64,000 nt of DNA from Bradyrhizobium aeschynomenes (GTDB lineage: Bacteria > Pseudomonadota > Alphaproteobacteria > Rhizobiales > Xanthobacteraceae): the NCBI RefSeq assembly GCF_013178945.1, contig NZ_JABFDM010000007.1, forward strand, positions 310,001 through 374,000, in the 5' to 3' direction. Below are positions 1 through 9,061 of the stretch, in pieces (the first letter of the stretch is position 1; every line of letters begins with the position of its first letter). Position numbers and translations under genes: made by a program. The notes under the pieces are model-generated. The model worked only from the letters and a program-made list of their open reading frames with translations. It was not told the origin of the DNA and searched no databases.

Positions 1-1
1 T

Positions 2-847
2 GGCGGCTTGGCTTTCTGCCTCGGAGAGGATGCGTTCGAGAAGCGCCGTTCGGACCTCCAGCGATTGCACAATCAGCTCGGCGGAGCGGAGGCGGATTGG
101 CGGATGCTTGATCGCGCTGAACTGGCCAGGCTGCTTCCGAAGGTTCGATTGGGGCCGGACGTGGCCGGCGCCAGCTTCGGTGAGCGGGACGGGCACGCCA
201 ATCCGCTTCAGCTCCTTGCGGCTCTTCATTCCGGAATTCTGCGTCTCGGCGGAGAATTGCGGCGAAACGCTGCGGTGCGGCAGATCGTGCCCAGCGAGGC
301 GGGCTTTACAGTGGCGTGCGGAAACGAGACCGTCAGTGCGCCGCGCGTGCTGATCGCTGCGGGTCTCGGGTCGCAGGCGCTCGCGCGGCAAGTGGGTCTT
401 GAAATCCCGCTGCGCCCTCAGCGAGGGCAGATCCTGGTGACCGAGCGTCTTGAACCATTGCTGCCTTTGCCGACGAGTGGCTTGCGCCAAACCCGGGAAG
501 GCACCGTGATGATCGGTGCAACCCATGAGGAGACCGGCTTTGATAGCTCCGCGACGGCGGCCGCCGCTGCAGATCTGAGCCGACGGACGCTTCGCATCGT
601 GCCGAGTCTCGCCGAGGCGAAATTGGTCCGGCAATGGGCGGGTTTGCGTATCATGACCCCTGACGGGTGCCCCGTTTATGCTCAGTCGCAGAAGCACCGG
701 GGAGCCTTCGTTGCGCTGTGCCATTCAGGTGTCACGCTTGCGGCGCTGCATGCCACCGTTTTGGCCGATGCGATCGCAGCCGGCCAGTTGCCGGATTCGC
801 TCGATATCTTTCATCAGAGTCGCTTTGATGTTCCGAAAGCTGCATGA
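2..847 (+). CDS. FAD-dependent amine/opine oxidase subunit, DAO family (5' truncated by window edge)
   Basis: C-terminal 280 or so residues of a D-amino-acid-oxidase-fold flavoprotein. The family oxidises a C-N bond of amino acids, glycine or opines. Seen: the later DAO core, including RPQRGQILV near residue 135, the substrate-sheet motif ATHEETGFD and the closing segment GLRIMTPDGCPV, then the FAD-contacting end HSGVTLAAL. The N-terminal GxGxxG dinucleotide fold is missing because the gene begins left of the window; the frame is open to base 2. The stop overlaps the next gene by 20 bases. Together with the next two genes it has the three-part layout of HcnABC, opine oxidase (OoxAB/NoxAB) and D-hydroxyproline dehydrogenases, so the substrate cannot be read from this subunit alone. 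Confidence 0.85.
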   Translation, partial: GGLAFCLGEDAFEKRRSDLQRLHNQLGGAEADWRMLDRAELARLLPKVRLGPDVAGASFGERDGHANPLQLLAALHSGILRLGGELRRNAAVRQIVPSEAGFTVACGNETVSAPRVLIAAGLGSQALARQVGLEIPLRPQRGQILVTERLEPLLPLPTSGLRQTREGTVMIGATHEETGFDSSATAAAAADLSRRTLRIVPSLAEAKLVRQWAGLRIMTPDGCPVYAQSQKHRGAFVALCHSGVTLAALHATVLADAIAAGQLPDSLDIFHQSRFDVPKAA

Positions 848-1121
848 GCCCGCTGAGGCCGTGACTGTCTATGTCGAGGGCAAGCCTGTCGTCGCGGAGC
901 CGGGCGAAAACCTGGCAGCCGTCCTGCTCCGGCAGGAGGCCATCTGGTCACGCCCTACGCCGGTAAAGGGGAGCAGGCGAGCTCCCTATTGCATGATTGG
1001 CGTCTGTTTCGATTGCCTTGCCCGGGTGGATGGAGTTGCTTCAGTTCAGACCTGCATGATGCCGGTGCGGGACGGTATGACGGTTGAGCACCAGCAGCGT
1101 AGGCGGTGCCTGCCGTCATGA
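828..1121 (+). CDS. Small [2Fe-2S] ferredoxin-like oxidase subunit (HcnA-like)
   Basis: 97-residue electron-transfer subunit. The four iron-sulfur cysteines are visible as C55-x4-C60-x2-C63 and C76, in the context PYCMIGVCFDC...QTCMMPVRDGM, typical of the plant-type [2Fe-2S] domain of HcnA, sarcosine oxidase alpha N-termini and the gamma subunit of D-hydroxyproline dehydrogenases. I chose the ATG at 828, inside the end of the preceding gene, because the upstream part of the open frame is only shadow. The stop TGA shares bases with the ATG of the next gene (ATGA), so the three subunits are translationally coupled. Confidence 0.85.
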   Translation: MFRKLHEPAEAVTVYVEGKPVVAEPGENLAAVLLRQEAIWSRPTPVKGSRRAPYCMIGVCFDCLARVDGVASVQTCMMPVRDGMTVEHQQRRRCLPS

Positions 1122-2515
1122 GCAAAACCGATCTTCTCATCGTAGGGGCTGGCCCTGCCGGCATGACGGCGGCCATCACGGCCCGCCGCTATGGAATTGG
1201 CGTTCTGGTTGTGGACGACCAGACTGCGCCTGGCGGGCAGATCTGGCGTTCGGTCGAAACTCAGGCAGCGTCAGAAAGGGGGGACATCCTCGGAAGAACT
1301 TATCAGGATGGAAAGGCGACGACCGACGCATTCCGCGCCAGCGGGGCACATTATGAGCCTCGGACACAGCTCTGGCAGGTCGAACCCGGTTATCGCGCCT
1401 TCGTGAGCCATGATGGCAAAGCCCGGACGATCGAGGCGAAGGCCATCATCCTTGCAACCGGAGCCCAGGAGAGGCCTGCTCCATTTCCAGGCTGGACACT
1501 CCCGGGCGTCCTCACGGTGGGCGCCGCTCAGGTGCTCTTGAAGACCGCCGGGCAGATTCCCGCGAAGCCAGTGTGGGTCGCAGGGTGTGGCCCGTTGCCG
1601 CTTCTCTACATCGTTCAGTTGCTCAACGCCGGAGGTCAGATCGCTGGCTATCTCGACACGACTCCGGCCGGGAACCATTGGGCGGCGCTCCAGTATCTGC
1701 CGAGAGCCTTGCGTGGGGCTGGAGCACTCCTCAAAGGGCTCGCCTGGAAGGCGATCCTCCGGCACAGGCGCGTGCCTGTCATCCGTCACGTCGTCGAGCT
1801 GGAGGCACACGGATCGGACAGGATCGAATCGCTCAGCTATCGCACAGCGGATGGACGAGAGGAAACCGTGTCCGCGGATCATCTGCTCGTGCATGAGGGC
1901 GTTGTTCCGAACGTTCATGTGCCGCTCGGACTGGGCTGCGCCGTTGAATGGCGTGACCAGCAGGATTGCTACGTTCCGGTTCTCGATCCATGGGGCGAAA
2001 CGTCCAAAGCCGGCATCTTCGTCGCCGGTGACGGCGCGGGCATTGCGGGGGCCAAGGCCGCGCAATGTCGTGGTGCGCTCGCAGCCCACAGGCTGGCAGT
2101 CCAGCTCGGCTATGCGGACGAGCAAAACATGCTGAAGGATGCGTCGTGCGTTCAGAAGAGTCTGGCGCGCGAACTTGCCTTGCGGCCCTTCCTCGACACC
2201 CTGTTCAGACCCCGCTCCAGAATCTTTAGTCCGACCGATGACACCGTCATATGCCGGTGCGAGGAGGTCACTGCGGGAGAGATCCGTGCGATGGCGCAGA
2301 TCGGCGGCTGCGGCCCGAACCAGATCAAGGCCTTCACGCGCGCAGGGATGGGCCCGTGCCAGGGCCGGCAATGTGGTTACACCGTCACCCGCATCCTCGC
2401 GGAGCTGGAGAATTGTCCCGCAAGCGAGATCGGCTTCTATCGCGTCAGGCCTCCACTCAAGCCCGTGACGCTTGGAGAGCTCGCCACTCTCGATCAAGAG
2501 GGAGAGGTGGTGTGA
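1118..2515 (+). CDS. FAD/NAD(P)-binding oxidase subunit (HcnB/OoxA-like)
   Basis: 465-residue pyridine-nucleotide-disulfide-oxidoreductase-type flavoprotein. The N-terminal FAD fold is VGAGPAGMTAAI (about residues 8-19), a second GxGxxP-like nucleotide fold occurs around VAGCGPLPLL (about 155), and the FAD C-terminal loop is VAGDGAGIAGAKAA (about 305). The C-terminus carries a BFD-like [2Fe-2S] domain: CRCEEVTAGEI followed by GPCQGRQCGY. This architecture matches HcnB and opine oxidase subunit A. The start is the ATG at 1118 (ATGA overlap with the upstream stop); an in-frame GTG lies at 1106. Probable role is to pass electrons from the DAO-type subunit towards the respiratory chain. Confidence 0.88.
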   Translation: MSKTDLLIVGAGPAGMTAAITARRYGIGVLVVDDQTAPGGQIWRSVETQAASERGDILGRTYQDGKATTDAFRASGAHYEPRTQLWQVEPGYRAFVSHDGKARTIEAKAIILATGAQERPAPFPGWTLPGVLTVGAAQVLLKTAGQIPAKPVWVAGCGPLPLLYIVQLLNAGGQIAGYLDTTPAGNHWAALQYLPRALRGAGALLKGLAWKAILRHRRVPVIRHVVELEAHGSDRIESLSYRTADGREETVSADHLLVHEGVVPNVHVPLGLGCAVEWRDQQDCYVPVLDPWGETSKAGIFVAGDGAGIAGAKAAQCRGALAAHRLAVQLGYADEQNMLKDASCVQKSLARELALRPFLDTLFRPRSRIFSPTDDTVICRCEEVTAGEIRAMAQIGGCGPNQIKAFTRAGMGPCQGRQCGYTVTRILAELENCPASEIGFYRVRPPLKPVTLGELATLDQEGEVV

Positions 2516-2591
2516 GGCACTCTCATTGTCCGCAGACAAGAATTCAGCATCTTCAGCCTGTGTTCTATTCGCAATCGAGCGGGATTATCGA

Positions 2592-3530
2592 ATGATCAGC
2601 TTTGCTTGCAAACGGCTGTTGCTCGCAATCCCCACCCTGTTCGTGATGCTGACAGCAATCTTCGTGCTGGTCCGACTCGTTCCGGGTGATGCTGCGTCCG
2701 TCATCCTTGGCGACCAGGCAACCGAAGCCTCGCTTCGCGCGATGCGAGCCCGGCTCGGGCTCGATCAGCCGATCCAGGTCCAATACCTTCACTTTCTCAG
2801 AGACGTGCTCACCGGCAATCTCGGGCGATCGCTGAGCAGCGGCCGGACGGTCGTTCAGGAGGTCTTGCTGGTGTTGCCCTCCACGATCCAACTCACCTTG
2901 GCGGCCATCACGATCGGAATCGTCCTGGGTCTGCCGCTCGGAATTCTCGCGGCGCTCGGTCGCAACAGCTGGATCGACTACGTCTCGCGGCTGGTCTCGT
3001 TGGTCGGACTCTCGTTTCCCGCGTTTGTGTCAGGCATCCTTCTGCTCATCATATTCGCAATCCATCTGGGATGGTTCCCGGTTCTCACGTCCGATAGCAC
3101 TGATCCTCTCGAGCGCTTGCGAAGCCTTGCCTTGCCTGCGCTGAACCTCGGCTTGATCCTGATGGCCTATGTGGTGCGTGTGACACGGTCATCCATGCTG
3201 GGGGTGCTTGGCGAGGATTACATCCGCACAGCGCGTGCAAAGGGGGTCACTCCCATGCGCCTGGTCATGCGACACGCTCTGCGCAATGGCCTCATTCCGG
3301 TGGTGACCGTCGTTGGCCTCTACTTCGGTACGTTGATCGGCAATTCGGTGCTTACGGAAATCATCTTCAACCGACCGGGCCTCGGCAAGCTGATCTTTGG
3401 GGCACTCAATTCCCGCGACTATACGTTGCTCGAGGGACTGATGATCATCTTTGCGATCTGCGTCATCGTCGTGAATACGCTGACGGACATTACATATGGG
3501 CTCATCGATCCGCGGGTGAAGTACAAATGA
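2592..3530 (+). CDS. ABC transporter permease, DppB/OppB family
   Basis: 312-residue inner-membrane permease of peptide/opine/nickel-type importers (family-5 systems). It starts MISFACKRLLLAIPTLFV with a first membrane helix, then the typical motif GDAASVILGDQATEA, a GLDQPIQVQYLHFL segment and the cytoplasmic EAA loop around YIRTARAKGVTPMRLVMRHALRNGLIP (about residues 210-236) that docks on the ATPase. The ATG at 2592 starts a full-length family member; longer in-frame extensions run into the preceding gene. About 76 bases separate it from the oxidase genes, so co-transcription is plausible. No periplasmic binding protein is present in the window; it may lie to the left. Confidence 0.92.
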   Translation: MISFACKRLLLAIPTLFVMLTAIFVLVRLVPGDAASVILGDQATEASLRAMRARLGLDQPIQVQYLHFLRDVLTGNLGRSLSSGRTVVQEVLLVLPSTIQLTLAAITIGIVLGLPLGILAALGRNSWIDYVSRLVSLVGLSFPAFVSGILLLIIFAIHLGWFPVLTSDSTDPLERLRSLALPALNLGLILMAYVVRVTRSSMLGVLGEDYIRTARAKGVTPMRLVMRHALRNGLIPVVTVVGLYFGTLIGNSVLTEIIFNRPGLGKLIFGALNSRDYTLLEGLMIIFAICVIVVNTLTDITYGLIDPRVKYK

Positions 3531-4396
3531 CGATCGAGGTCGCATCAGTTGCAGTGTCGCAGCCTAGCCGATTGTGGCTGGTCTTCTCCAGAAATCCTCT
3601 GTTCTGGCTGGGGGCGCTGCTCCTTGCCATCATCATCATGGTGTCAGTGCTCGCGCCGTTGATTGCGCCCCATGATCCGCTGGAGCAGAATATCGTGGCA
3701 AGGCTTGAGCCGCCATCAGCGGAGTTCCTGTTCGGGACGGACAACTATGGTCGAGATGTCCTGTCCCGTCTGATCTATGGAGCCCGCATCTCTCTCATGG
3801 TCGGCTTTGTCGCCATCCTGATCGCGATGACGATCGGCTGTACCATCGGAATCGTTGCAGGTTATATCGGGGGCGCGCTGGATCAGCTGGTGATGGGGGT
3901 GCTCGATGTGATGCTCTCCTTTCCGGCTCTGCTGCTCGGCCTCATGATTGCGGCGATGCTGGGCGCCAGCCTTCAGAACCTGATCATTGCAATCGCAATC
4001 ACGGAGATCGCGCCGTTTGCGCGAGTTGCCCGCGCGCCAACGATTGCATTGAAGCAGCAGGACTTCGTGATGGCCGGCCGCGCGCTCGGATTTGGACCCG
4101 TCCGTATCATGGGGGTCCATATTCTCCCCAATCTCATCTCGGATGTCGTGGTGATGAGCTCGTTGTGGATGGCTTCCGCGATTCGCACGGAAGCATCCCT
4201 GAGCTTCATCGGACTCGGAGTTCCGCCACCGACGCCGACCTGGGGCAGCATGATCCGCGAAGGGTTCGATAACATCCTCGACGCCTGGTGGCTCGCGGTC
4301 TTCCCGAGTCTTGCGATCCTGTTGACCGTGCTCGCCCTCAATCTTCTGGGAGATGCTCTGCGAGACGCAATCGATCCAAAGCTGCGGGGGGAGTAG
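3527..4396 (+). CDS. ABC transporter permease, DppC/OppC family
   Basis: 289-residue partner permease. It has an N-terminal helix (about 25-50), the characteristic periplasmic stretch LIAPHDPLEQN, then FLFGTDNYGRDVLSRLIYGARISL (about 65-88), five further membrane helices and an EAA loop RAPTIALKQQDFVMAGRALGFG. The protein ends DALRDAIDPKLRGE, the standard DppC finish. Its ATG overlaps the dppB-like stop (ATGA), indicating translational coupling. It forms the membrane channel with the preceding permease and is energised by the two ATPases that follow. Confidence 0.92.
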   Translation: MTIEVASVAVSQPSRLWLVFSRNPLFWLGALLLAIIIMVSVLAPLIAPHDPLEQNIVARLEPPSAEFLFGTDNYGRDVLSRLIYGARISLMVGFVAILIAMTIGCTIGIVAGYIGGALDQLVMGVLDVMLSFPALLLGLMIAAMLGASLQNLIIAIAITEIAPFARVARAPTIALKQQDFVMAGRALGFGPVRIMGVHILPNLISDVVVMSSLWMASAIRTEASLSFIGLGVPPPTPTWGSMIREGFDNILDAWWLAVFPSLAILLTVLALNLLGDALRDAIDPKLRGE

Positions 4397-4401
4397 CAGG
4401 C

Positions 4402-5397
4402 ATGACATCGTTTCCCAGGCCAGCTCTCGACCTGCGCAATCTGCGGACCGAATTCCGAATCGGCGGCCGCTGGTACCCTGCAGTACGGAACGTCTCGGTA
4501 TCGCTGATGCCGAACGAGACGCTTGCGGTCGTGGGCGAATCGGGCAGTGGCAAGAGCGTCACTGCCCTGTCGATCCTGCGGCTGCTTCCGCATGCGGGTG
4601 CTCGCATTCAGGGCGGAGAGGTGCTGTTCGAGGGCCAAGATCTGGTGACCTTGTCCGAGCGGGACATGAGTACCATCCGAGGCAATTCGATCGCGATGAT
4701 CTTCCAGGAGCCGATGACGAGCCTCAATCCAACCATGACGGTGGGAGACCAGATTGCGGAGGCGATCCTCATTCACCGCGGAGGGTCGCGCATGGAGGCC
4801 AAGGCTAAGGCGCTTCGGCTCTTGGACGAGGTCAAGATTCCATCGCCGAAGAGCCGCCTGGATGAGTATCCGCATCAATTCTCGGGAGGGATGCGCCAGC
4901 GCGTCATGATCGCCATGGCGCTTGCCTGTCATCCGAGGGTTCTTCTGGCCGACGAGCCGACGACGGCCCTCGATGTAACGATCCAGGCGCAGGTGCTGTC
5001 CCAACTCGAAGAGCTCAAACAGGCCTACGGAATGTCGATGCTGTTCATCACGCACAATCTCGGCGTGGTAGCGCAGATCGCCGACCGCGTTGCCGTGATG
5101 TATGCGGGCGAGATCGTGGAGCTTGCGACAGTCGACGCGCTGTTCGCAAAGCCCATGCACCCTTATACGGCAGCGCTGCTGCGCGCCATGCCACGAGCCG
5201 ACCGGGCCAATGAGAGTCTGGAGCCGATCCCCGGTAGCGTTCCCGCCCTGTCTGCCGTTCCAACAGGCTGCGCCTATGCGCCCCGCTGCCCGTTCAAGGA
5301 CCGTAGCTGTACCGAGCTGCACCCAGAGCTCGTATCATCGGGTGATCCCGGACATTTGGTGCGCTGTCCCGTCAGACCCGTCGGAGGAGTGCATTGA
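4402..5397 (+). CDS. ABC transporter ATP-binding protein, DppD/OppD family
   Basis: 331-residue ATPase. Visible motifs: Walker A GESGSGKS (about residue 48), Q-loop FQEPMTSLNP, signature FSGGMRQRV (about 158), Walker B VLLADEPTTALDV and H-loop ITHNLGVV. The C-terminal oligopeptide/dipeptide transporter domain is present (PMHPYTAALLRAMPR, then CAYAPRCPFKDRSC, a cysteine-rich iron-sulfur-like cluster common in OppD/DppD). The ATG at 4402 follows the permease by five bases; the longer open frame upstream overlaps the permease and is not used. Confidence 0.92.
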   Translation: MTSFPRPALDLRNLRTEFRIGGRWYPAVRNVSVSLMPNETLAVVGESGSGKSVTALSILRLLPHAGARIQGGEVLFEGQDLVTLSERDMSTIRGNSIAMIFQEPMTSLNPTMTVGDQIAEAILIHRGGSRMEAKAKALRLLDEVKIPSPKSRLDEYPHQFSGGMRQRVMIAMALACHPRVLLADEPTTALDVTIQAQVLSQLEELKQAYGMSMLFITHNLGVVAQIADRVAVMYAGEIVELATVDALFAKPMHPYTAALLRAMPRADRANESLEPIPGSVPALSAVPTGCAYAPRCPFKDRSCTELHPELVSSGDPGHLVRCPVRPVGGVH

Positions 5398-6413
5398 TGA
5401 CGACGTCCCAGGGAAGCGGCGACTTTGTTGTAAGTCATCTTTCGAAGACCTTCGTAAGACACGGAGGTTCGGGCGCAAGAAATGTCCGAGCGGTCGATGA
5501 TGTGTCTTTCCGCGTTCCAAAGGGGACGTCCCTTGGCCTCGTGGGGGAGTCTGGCTGTGGCAAGTCAACGGTCGCGCGTGCCATCCTTCGGCTCATTGAG
5601 CCCGATAGCGGATCAATCGTATTCGACGGCGTCGACGTTCGGGCCGCCAAGGGTACCGCCTTGCGCGTGTTGCGCCGCCGGATGCAGATCGTCTTTCAAG
5701 ATCCCTATTCTTCGCTCAACCCGCGCCGAACGATTCGCCAGACTCTGGAAGAACCTCTTCGCGTCCATCTGCGTCAGTCGTCCAAGGAGATCCGCGAGAA
5801 GGCAGAAGCCGCCATGGTCGAGGTCGGGTTGCCGCGAGAAGCACTGGAACGCTATCCGCATGAGTTCTCCGGCGGTCAGCGGCAACGGATCGGTATTGCA
5901 CGGGCGCTGGTATTGGATCCCGAACTGGTCGTCGCGGACGAGGCCGTTTCTGCTCTCGATGTCTCGGTACAGGCGCAAATTCTTCGGCTGCTGGAGGGGC
6001 TCCGCGAACGCCGCGGCCTGTCGTTCTTGTTCGTTTCGCATGACCTCGGTGTGGTCCGACATTTTTGCGACCGGATCTGCGTCATGTATCTTGGGCGCAT
6101 CGTCGAAGAGGGGCCGACGGCGGATGTCCTCGACCGGCCGTTGCATCCTTATACCAGGCTTCTGCGCGACAGTTATCCAGTCCCTGATCCGAGGGCACGC
6201 CGGCCTCTGATCCAGATCGCGGGAGAGGTTCCTTCCGCAGCCAATCCGCCTCCGGGTTGTGGCTTCCATCCGCGTTGCGCGCGAGCGGAAGGCCCGTGTT
6301 CCGTCGAAAGGCCGCAGCTGGCAGCATCGGGAGACGACCGATCCCGAGCCTGCTACTTCCCGGAAACAAGCGATATCGCGTGGGGTAGCCTGCGCATCGG
6401 AGCGATGACGTAA
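5397..6413 (+). CDS. ABC transporter ATP-binding protein, DppF/OppF family
   Basis: 338-residue second ATPase of the importer. Walker A GESGCGKS, the family-specific FQDPYSSLNPRRTI, signature FSGGQRQRIGIARAL, Walker B DPELVVADEAVSALDV, and the C-terminal oligopeptide domain with GCGFHPRC are all readable. The ATG at 5397 overlaps the previous TGA by one base (TGATG). It closes a dppBCDF-like unit transcribed with, or just after, the oxidase genes, so the transporter probably supplies the oxidase substrate: an opine, small peptide or imino acid. The substrate is not determinable from sequence. Confidence 0.92.
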   Translation: MTTSQGSGDFVVSHLSKTFVRHGGSGARNVRAVDDVSFRVPKGTSLGLVGESGCGKSTVARAILRLIEPDSGSIVFDGVDVRAAKGTALRVLRRRMQIVFQDPYSSLNPRRTIRQTLEEPLRVHLRQSSKEIREKAEAAMVEVGLPREALERYPHEFSGGQRQRIGIARALVLDPELVVADEAVSALDVSVQAQILRLLEGLRERRGLSFLFVSHDLGVVRHFCDRICVMYLGRIVEEGPTADVLDRPLHPYTRLLRDSYPVPDPRARRPLIQIAGEVPSAANPPPGCGFHPRCARAEGPCSVERPQLAASGDDRSRACYFPETSDIAWGSLRIGAMT

Positions 6414-6631
6414 AACGACACCAAAGGAGACCATTGGCGAGCTTGCCGTCATCATGATCCAGTTGCCTGATCCCACTCTGGATCGAGGTGGACTTGAGCG
6501 GGAGCTCGCTCGGAGAGCTGCGGGGATTTCGAGAATTTGCCGCGCATTGATTGTCTGATCTGCCGACCTGGATGGCTGCGCTCCGTCAACTCGTCGGATC
6601 CAGCACACATGTTGAAGACCCTGGAGGCCGC

Positions 6632-8017
6632 ATGACATACGCCGTTACCGAGATGTTGGCCGAATGGGTCGGCGCGAGCGAAGTGCCAGAAGAAGCTCGG
6701 ATCAGCGCGGCGAAATGCGTGTTCGATTTGATGACGGCTGCGATAGCTGGTTATGAGACACCAAATGCGATGGCCGTGCGCCGAATAGCAAGCATGACAT
6801 GGGGCCATGGAACGGCCGCGATGTGGTTTTCAGGAGAGCAGTCGACCGCTGCAGGCGCAACCTTCGTCAATGCGGCCTGCGCGTGCTCGCTCGATCTGGA
6901 TGATGGCCACCGCGCCGCTTCAGGGCATCCCGGCGCGGCAATCATTCCGGGGGTATTGTCACTGCTCGGCAGTCCGTCCCTGGATGGGCAACGGGCGCTT
7001 GCCGCCATTGCCGTCGGATATGAGATGGGCGTTCGCATTTCTTCTGCCCGGGATCTGCGAAGCGTTCCGACGGTGAACAGTGGCCTCTGGAGCGGTCAAG
7101 CCGTAGCCGCAGCGGTGGGTTGGCTGAGAGGGCTCTCGCCGGGCCAGATCGCACATGCGATCTCGATCGCCGGCACGACGGCGCCGAGCCAGTCTGCTAC
7201 GCCATACACCCGGTTCAGAGGCAATAGTGTCAAGGAGGGGATCCCATGGGGAGCCGCCAACGGCGTCCTTGCGGTCGATCTGGCCAAGCAGGGCTTCACC
7301 GGACCGATCGACATTCTGGACAGTTCAGAACGTTACGATCGCGCGCGGCTTCTTGACGGGCTCGGAGCGAGTTGGCTCATCAACAGCACCTATTTCAAGC
7401 CTTATAGTTGCTGCCGTTGGATTCACGCGCCAATTGATGCGCTGCTCTCATTGCTGAGAGATCATGACATTCACCCAGACGCCATCATCGGCATCCATGT
7501 CGAGACCTTTGGGAGATCGTTGACACTGAGTAACGAGGTGGCCCCGGGCACGCTGGAGGGAGCGCAATACAGCCTTCCCTTCTGTCTCGGTGTCGCCGCG
7601 ATCAGTGGCGCAGCGGCGTTGCTCCCCTTGAGCAGCGATTCGCTGAGGGATCAAAGAGCCATCGAGATCGCCGGGCGTGTACGGATGACCGTCAATCCCG
7701 AATTCGATCTCATGTTCCCGGCGGCGGTTCCCGGGCGGGTTCGCATAACCACGGCTTCGGGCGTCCTCGAACAGACAGTGTTGGCGCCGAAGGGGGAGCC
7801 GACGAACCCGATGAGCTGGGACGACATCGGGGCGAAGTTCCTGGCCATTGCAGCGGAGCGCGTCGGCACGCGCGTCGCGGCCGGTATTCCAAGTGCGATT
7901 GGCGCGTTGCAGACGGGAGATCTTGCGCCTCTGCAATCGATGCTGGAAGCAAGGCTGTTCGCCGACGCGAATAGCGCCTCGACTGTCGAGCGGCGACATC
8001 GAAGTCAGTCGTCCTGA
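6632..8017 (+). CDS. MmgE/PrpD family protein
   Basis: 461-residue cytoplasmic enzyme of the MmgE/PrpD superfamily (2-methylcitrate dehydratase, cis-aconitate decarboxylase, iminodisuccinate epimerase). Family hallmarks: AKCVFDLMTAAIAGYETPNA near the N-terminus, the lid segment with DLDDGHRAASGHPGAAIIPG, GVAISIAGTTAPSQ-like packing and the KPYSCCRWIHAPIDA motif (around residues 255-270). I chose the ATG at 6632, preceded by GGAGG at four bases, giving normal family length; a TTG 81 bases upstream opens the same frame. It lies 218 bases after the ATPase and may be the last gene of the oxidase/transport unit. Iminodisuccinate epimerases belong to this family, which would fit an imino-acid substrate, but that is only a suggestion. 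Confidence 0.85.
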   Translation: MTYAVTEMLAEWVGASEVPEEARISAAKCVFDLMTAAIAGYETPNAMAVRRIASMTWGHGTAAMWFSGEQSTAAGATFVNAACACSLDLDDGHRAASGHPGAAIIPGVLSLLGSPSLDGQRALAAIAVGYEMGVRISSARDLRSVPTVNSGLWSGQAVAAAVGWLRGLSPGQIAHAISIAGTTAPSQSATPYTRFRGNSVKEGIPWGAANGVLAVDLAKQGFTGPIDILDSSERYDRARLLDGLGASWLINSTYFKPYSCCRWIHAPIDALLSLLRDHDIHPDAIIGIHVETFGRSLTLSNEVAPGTLEGAQYSLPFCLGVAAISGAAALLPLSSDSLRDQRAIEIAGRVRMTVNPEFDLMFPAAVPGRVRITTASGVLEQTVLAPKGEPTNPMSWDDIGAKFLAIAAERVGTRVAAGIPSAIGALQTGDLAPLQSMLEARLFADANSASTVERRHRSQSS

Positions 8018-8164
8018 ATGAAGTCGCATGCCCGTCACGATATTGGACACTCCTCAGGCGGTAAAGACACGCTACGGTCGCCATCGAAGTGACAAGAGAC
8101 ACGCATCAGTCGAATCGATCTTTGATCTCTCTGAAATGTTGTTTTGAGCAGCGAGAAGGCCGAC

Positions 8165-8635
8165 ATGGCCAAAAGACCAGTTTTCATCAGACCGAGCGTC
8201 GCAACGGATGCGCCCTCATCTGTCGGAGCGGGTGTTGCCAGAAGGCTCAGTTCCAATCGGAATTGCGAAGCGAACTGGCGGGTGTCAAGGGCGAACCTTG
8301 TCTTCGCGGCGAAGCTGCTCGGCTGCTTGCGCGCAGGGACCTCACCGCCGCCATCTGCGCTCGAATGGTCCGGGTTTGTTGAGCACTGGACGGTCATCAT
8401 CCGCGACGACATATGTGTGCTGCAGGGAACGGTGTGGCGTCTTCCATTGTGCCAGGAGAGCTTGGCTACGCCGCTTTTGGCCATTGATCCTGCCGCAGGG
8501 TGGGCTCGTGCGCTTAGTGAATGGCTCACGATAGGAGCGCCTCACGAGAGCACCGGCACAGCCGGACTTCGTCCGGAACTGATCTCCGATCGCGCTGCCC
8601 GTTGGCTGGAATATCAGCTCAATCCGGCAAATTGA
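8165..8635 (+). CDS. DUF6634-like hypothetical protein
   Basis: 156-residue cytoplasmic protein without signal peptide or membrane segment. The C-terminal part (VLQGTVWRLPLCQESLATP, then LLAIDPAAGWARALSEWLTIG) resembles the small rhizobial DUF6634 proteins, whose ends share a TS-x-L...WARTLSRFYRLG pattern. That match is from memory and moderate. The ATG at 8165 has AAGG five bases upstream; a TTG at 8144 would add seven residues. Function unknown. In rhizobia such genes are often seen close to DUF2285 genes, as here. Confidence 0.55.
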   Translation: MAKRPVFIRPSVATDAPSSVGAGVARRLSSNRNCEANWRVSRANLVFAAKLLGCLRAGTSPPPSALEWSGFVEHWTVIIRDDICVLQGTVWRLPLCQESLATPLLAIDPAAGWARALSEWLTIGAPHESTGTAGLRPELISDRAARWLEYQLNPAN

Positions 8636-9061
8636 GCGGGGCGCATTAACTGGCGCGAGACGGCTTGGCCGACATCGCTTGACCGAGCTTGCCTGGTTGA
8701 GCCTGCTCGGGCCGACGGGAAGCGATCGTCAAACGTGCGTGAGCACCATTCTTGGGCGAGCCTCGCGTGCAGCGGACCCGAGACGGTCGCGACCGCGGTC
8801 TCGACCGTCGGCTACGATCCTCTTGGTCATGCGATCTGAGGCAAGGCCGGGCACGCCGCGCGCAGCAACGGGGCCGCATCGTTGGCGCGAGGAAAATCCC
8901 ACGATTTGAGTGAAACCGAATGACCCGGGAATACGCAAAATCCACTGCGTTTTGCTCGATCGGTGTCAACTGCGCAGATTGATAGTCTCGGTGACGGAGC
9001 CCTCGTTGCTAGCCTCCCCAAGCTTTGGTGAGAGGGCGGCAATGGCAGGGACGAGTGTATA
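8636..9061. other. Intergenic region, no gene recognised
   Basis: About 425 bases between the DUF6634-like gene and the DUF6499 gene. No convincing reading frame. An inverted repeat GACGGTCG...CGACCGTC lies around 8783-8813. A perfect TATAAT at 9058-9063 overlaps the next start codon but has no -35 partner, so I do not call it a promoter. Confidence 0.4.

Noticed and set aside
2..2515. Hydrogen cyanide synthase (hcnABC)
   Set aside because: The three-subunit layout is shared with opine oxidases and hydroxyproline dehydrogenases, the gene order differs from hcnABC, and the transporter context favours catabolism, so I did not assign hcn names.
3973..5322. Long minus-strand frames at 3973-5322, 1271-2539 and 5613-6638
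   Set aside because: Antisense shadows of the Dpp transporter and oxidase genes.
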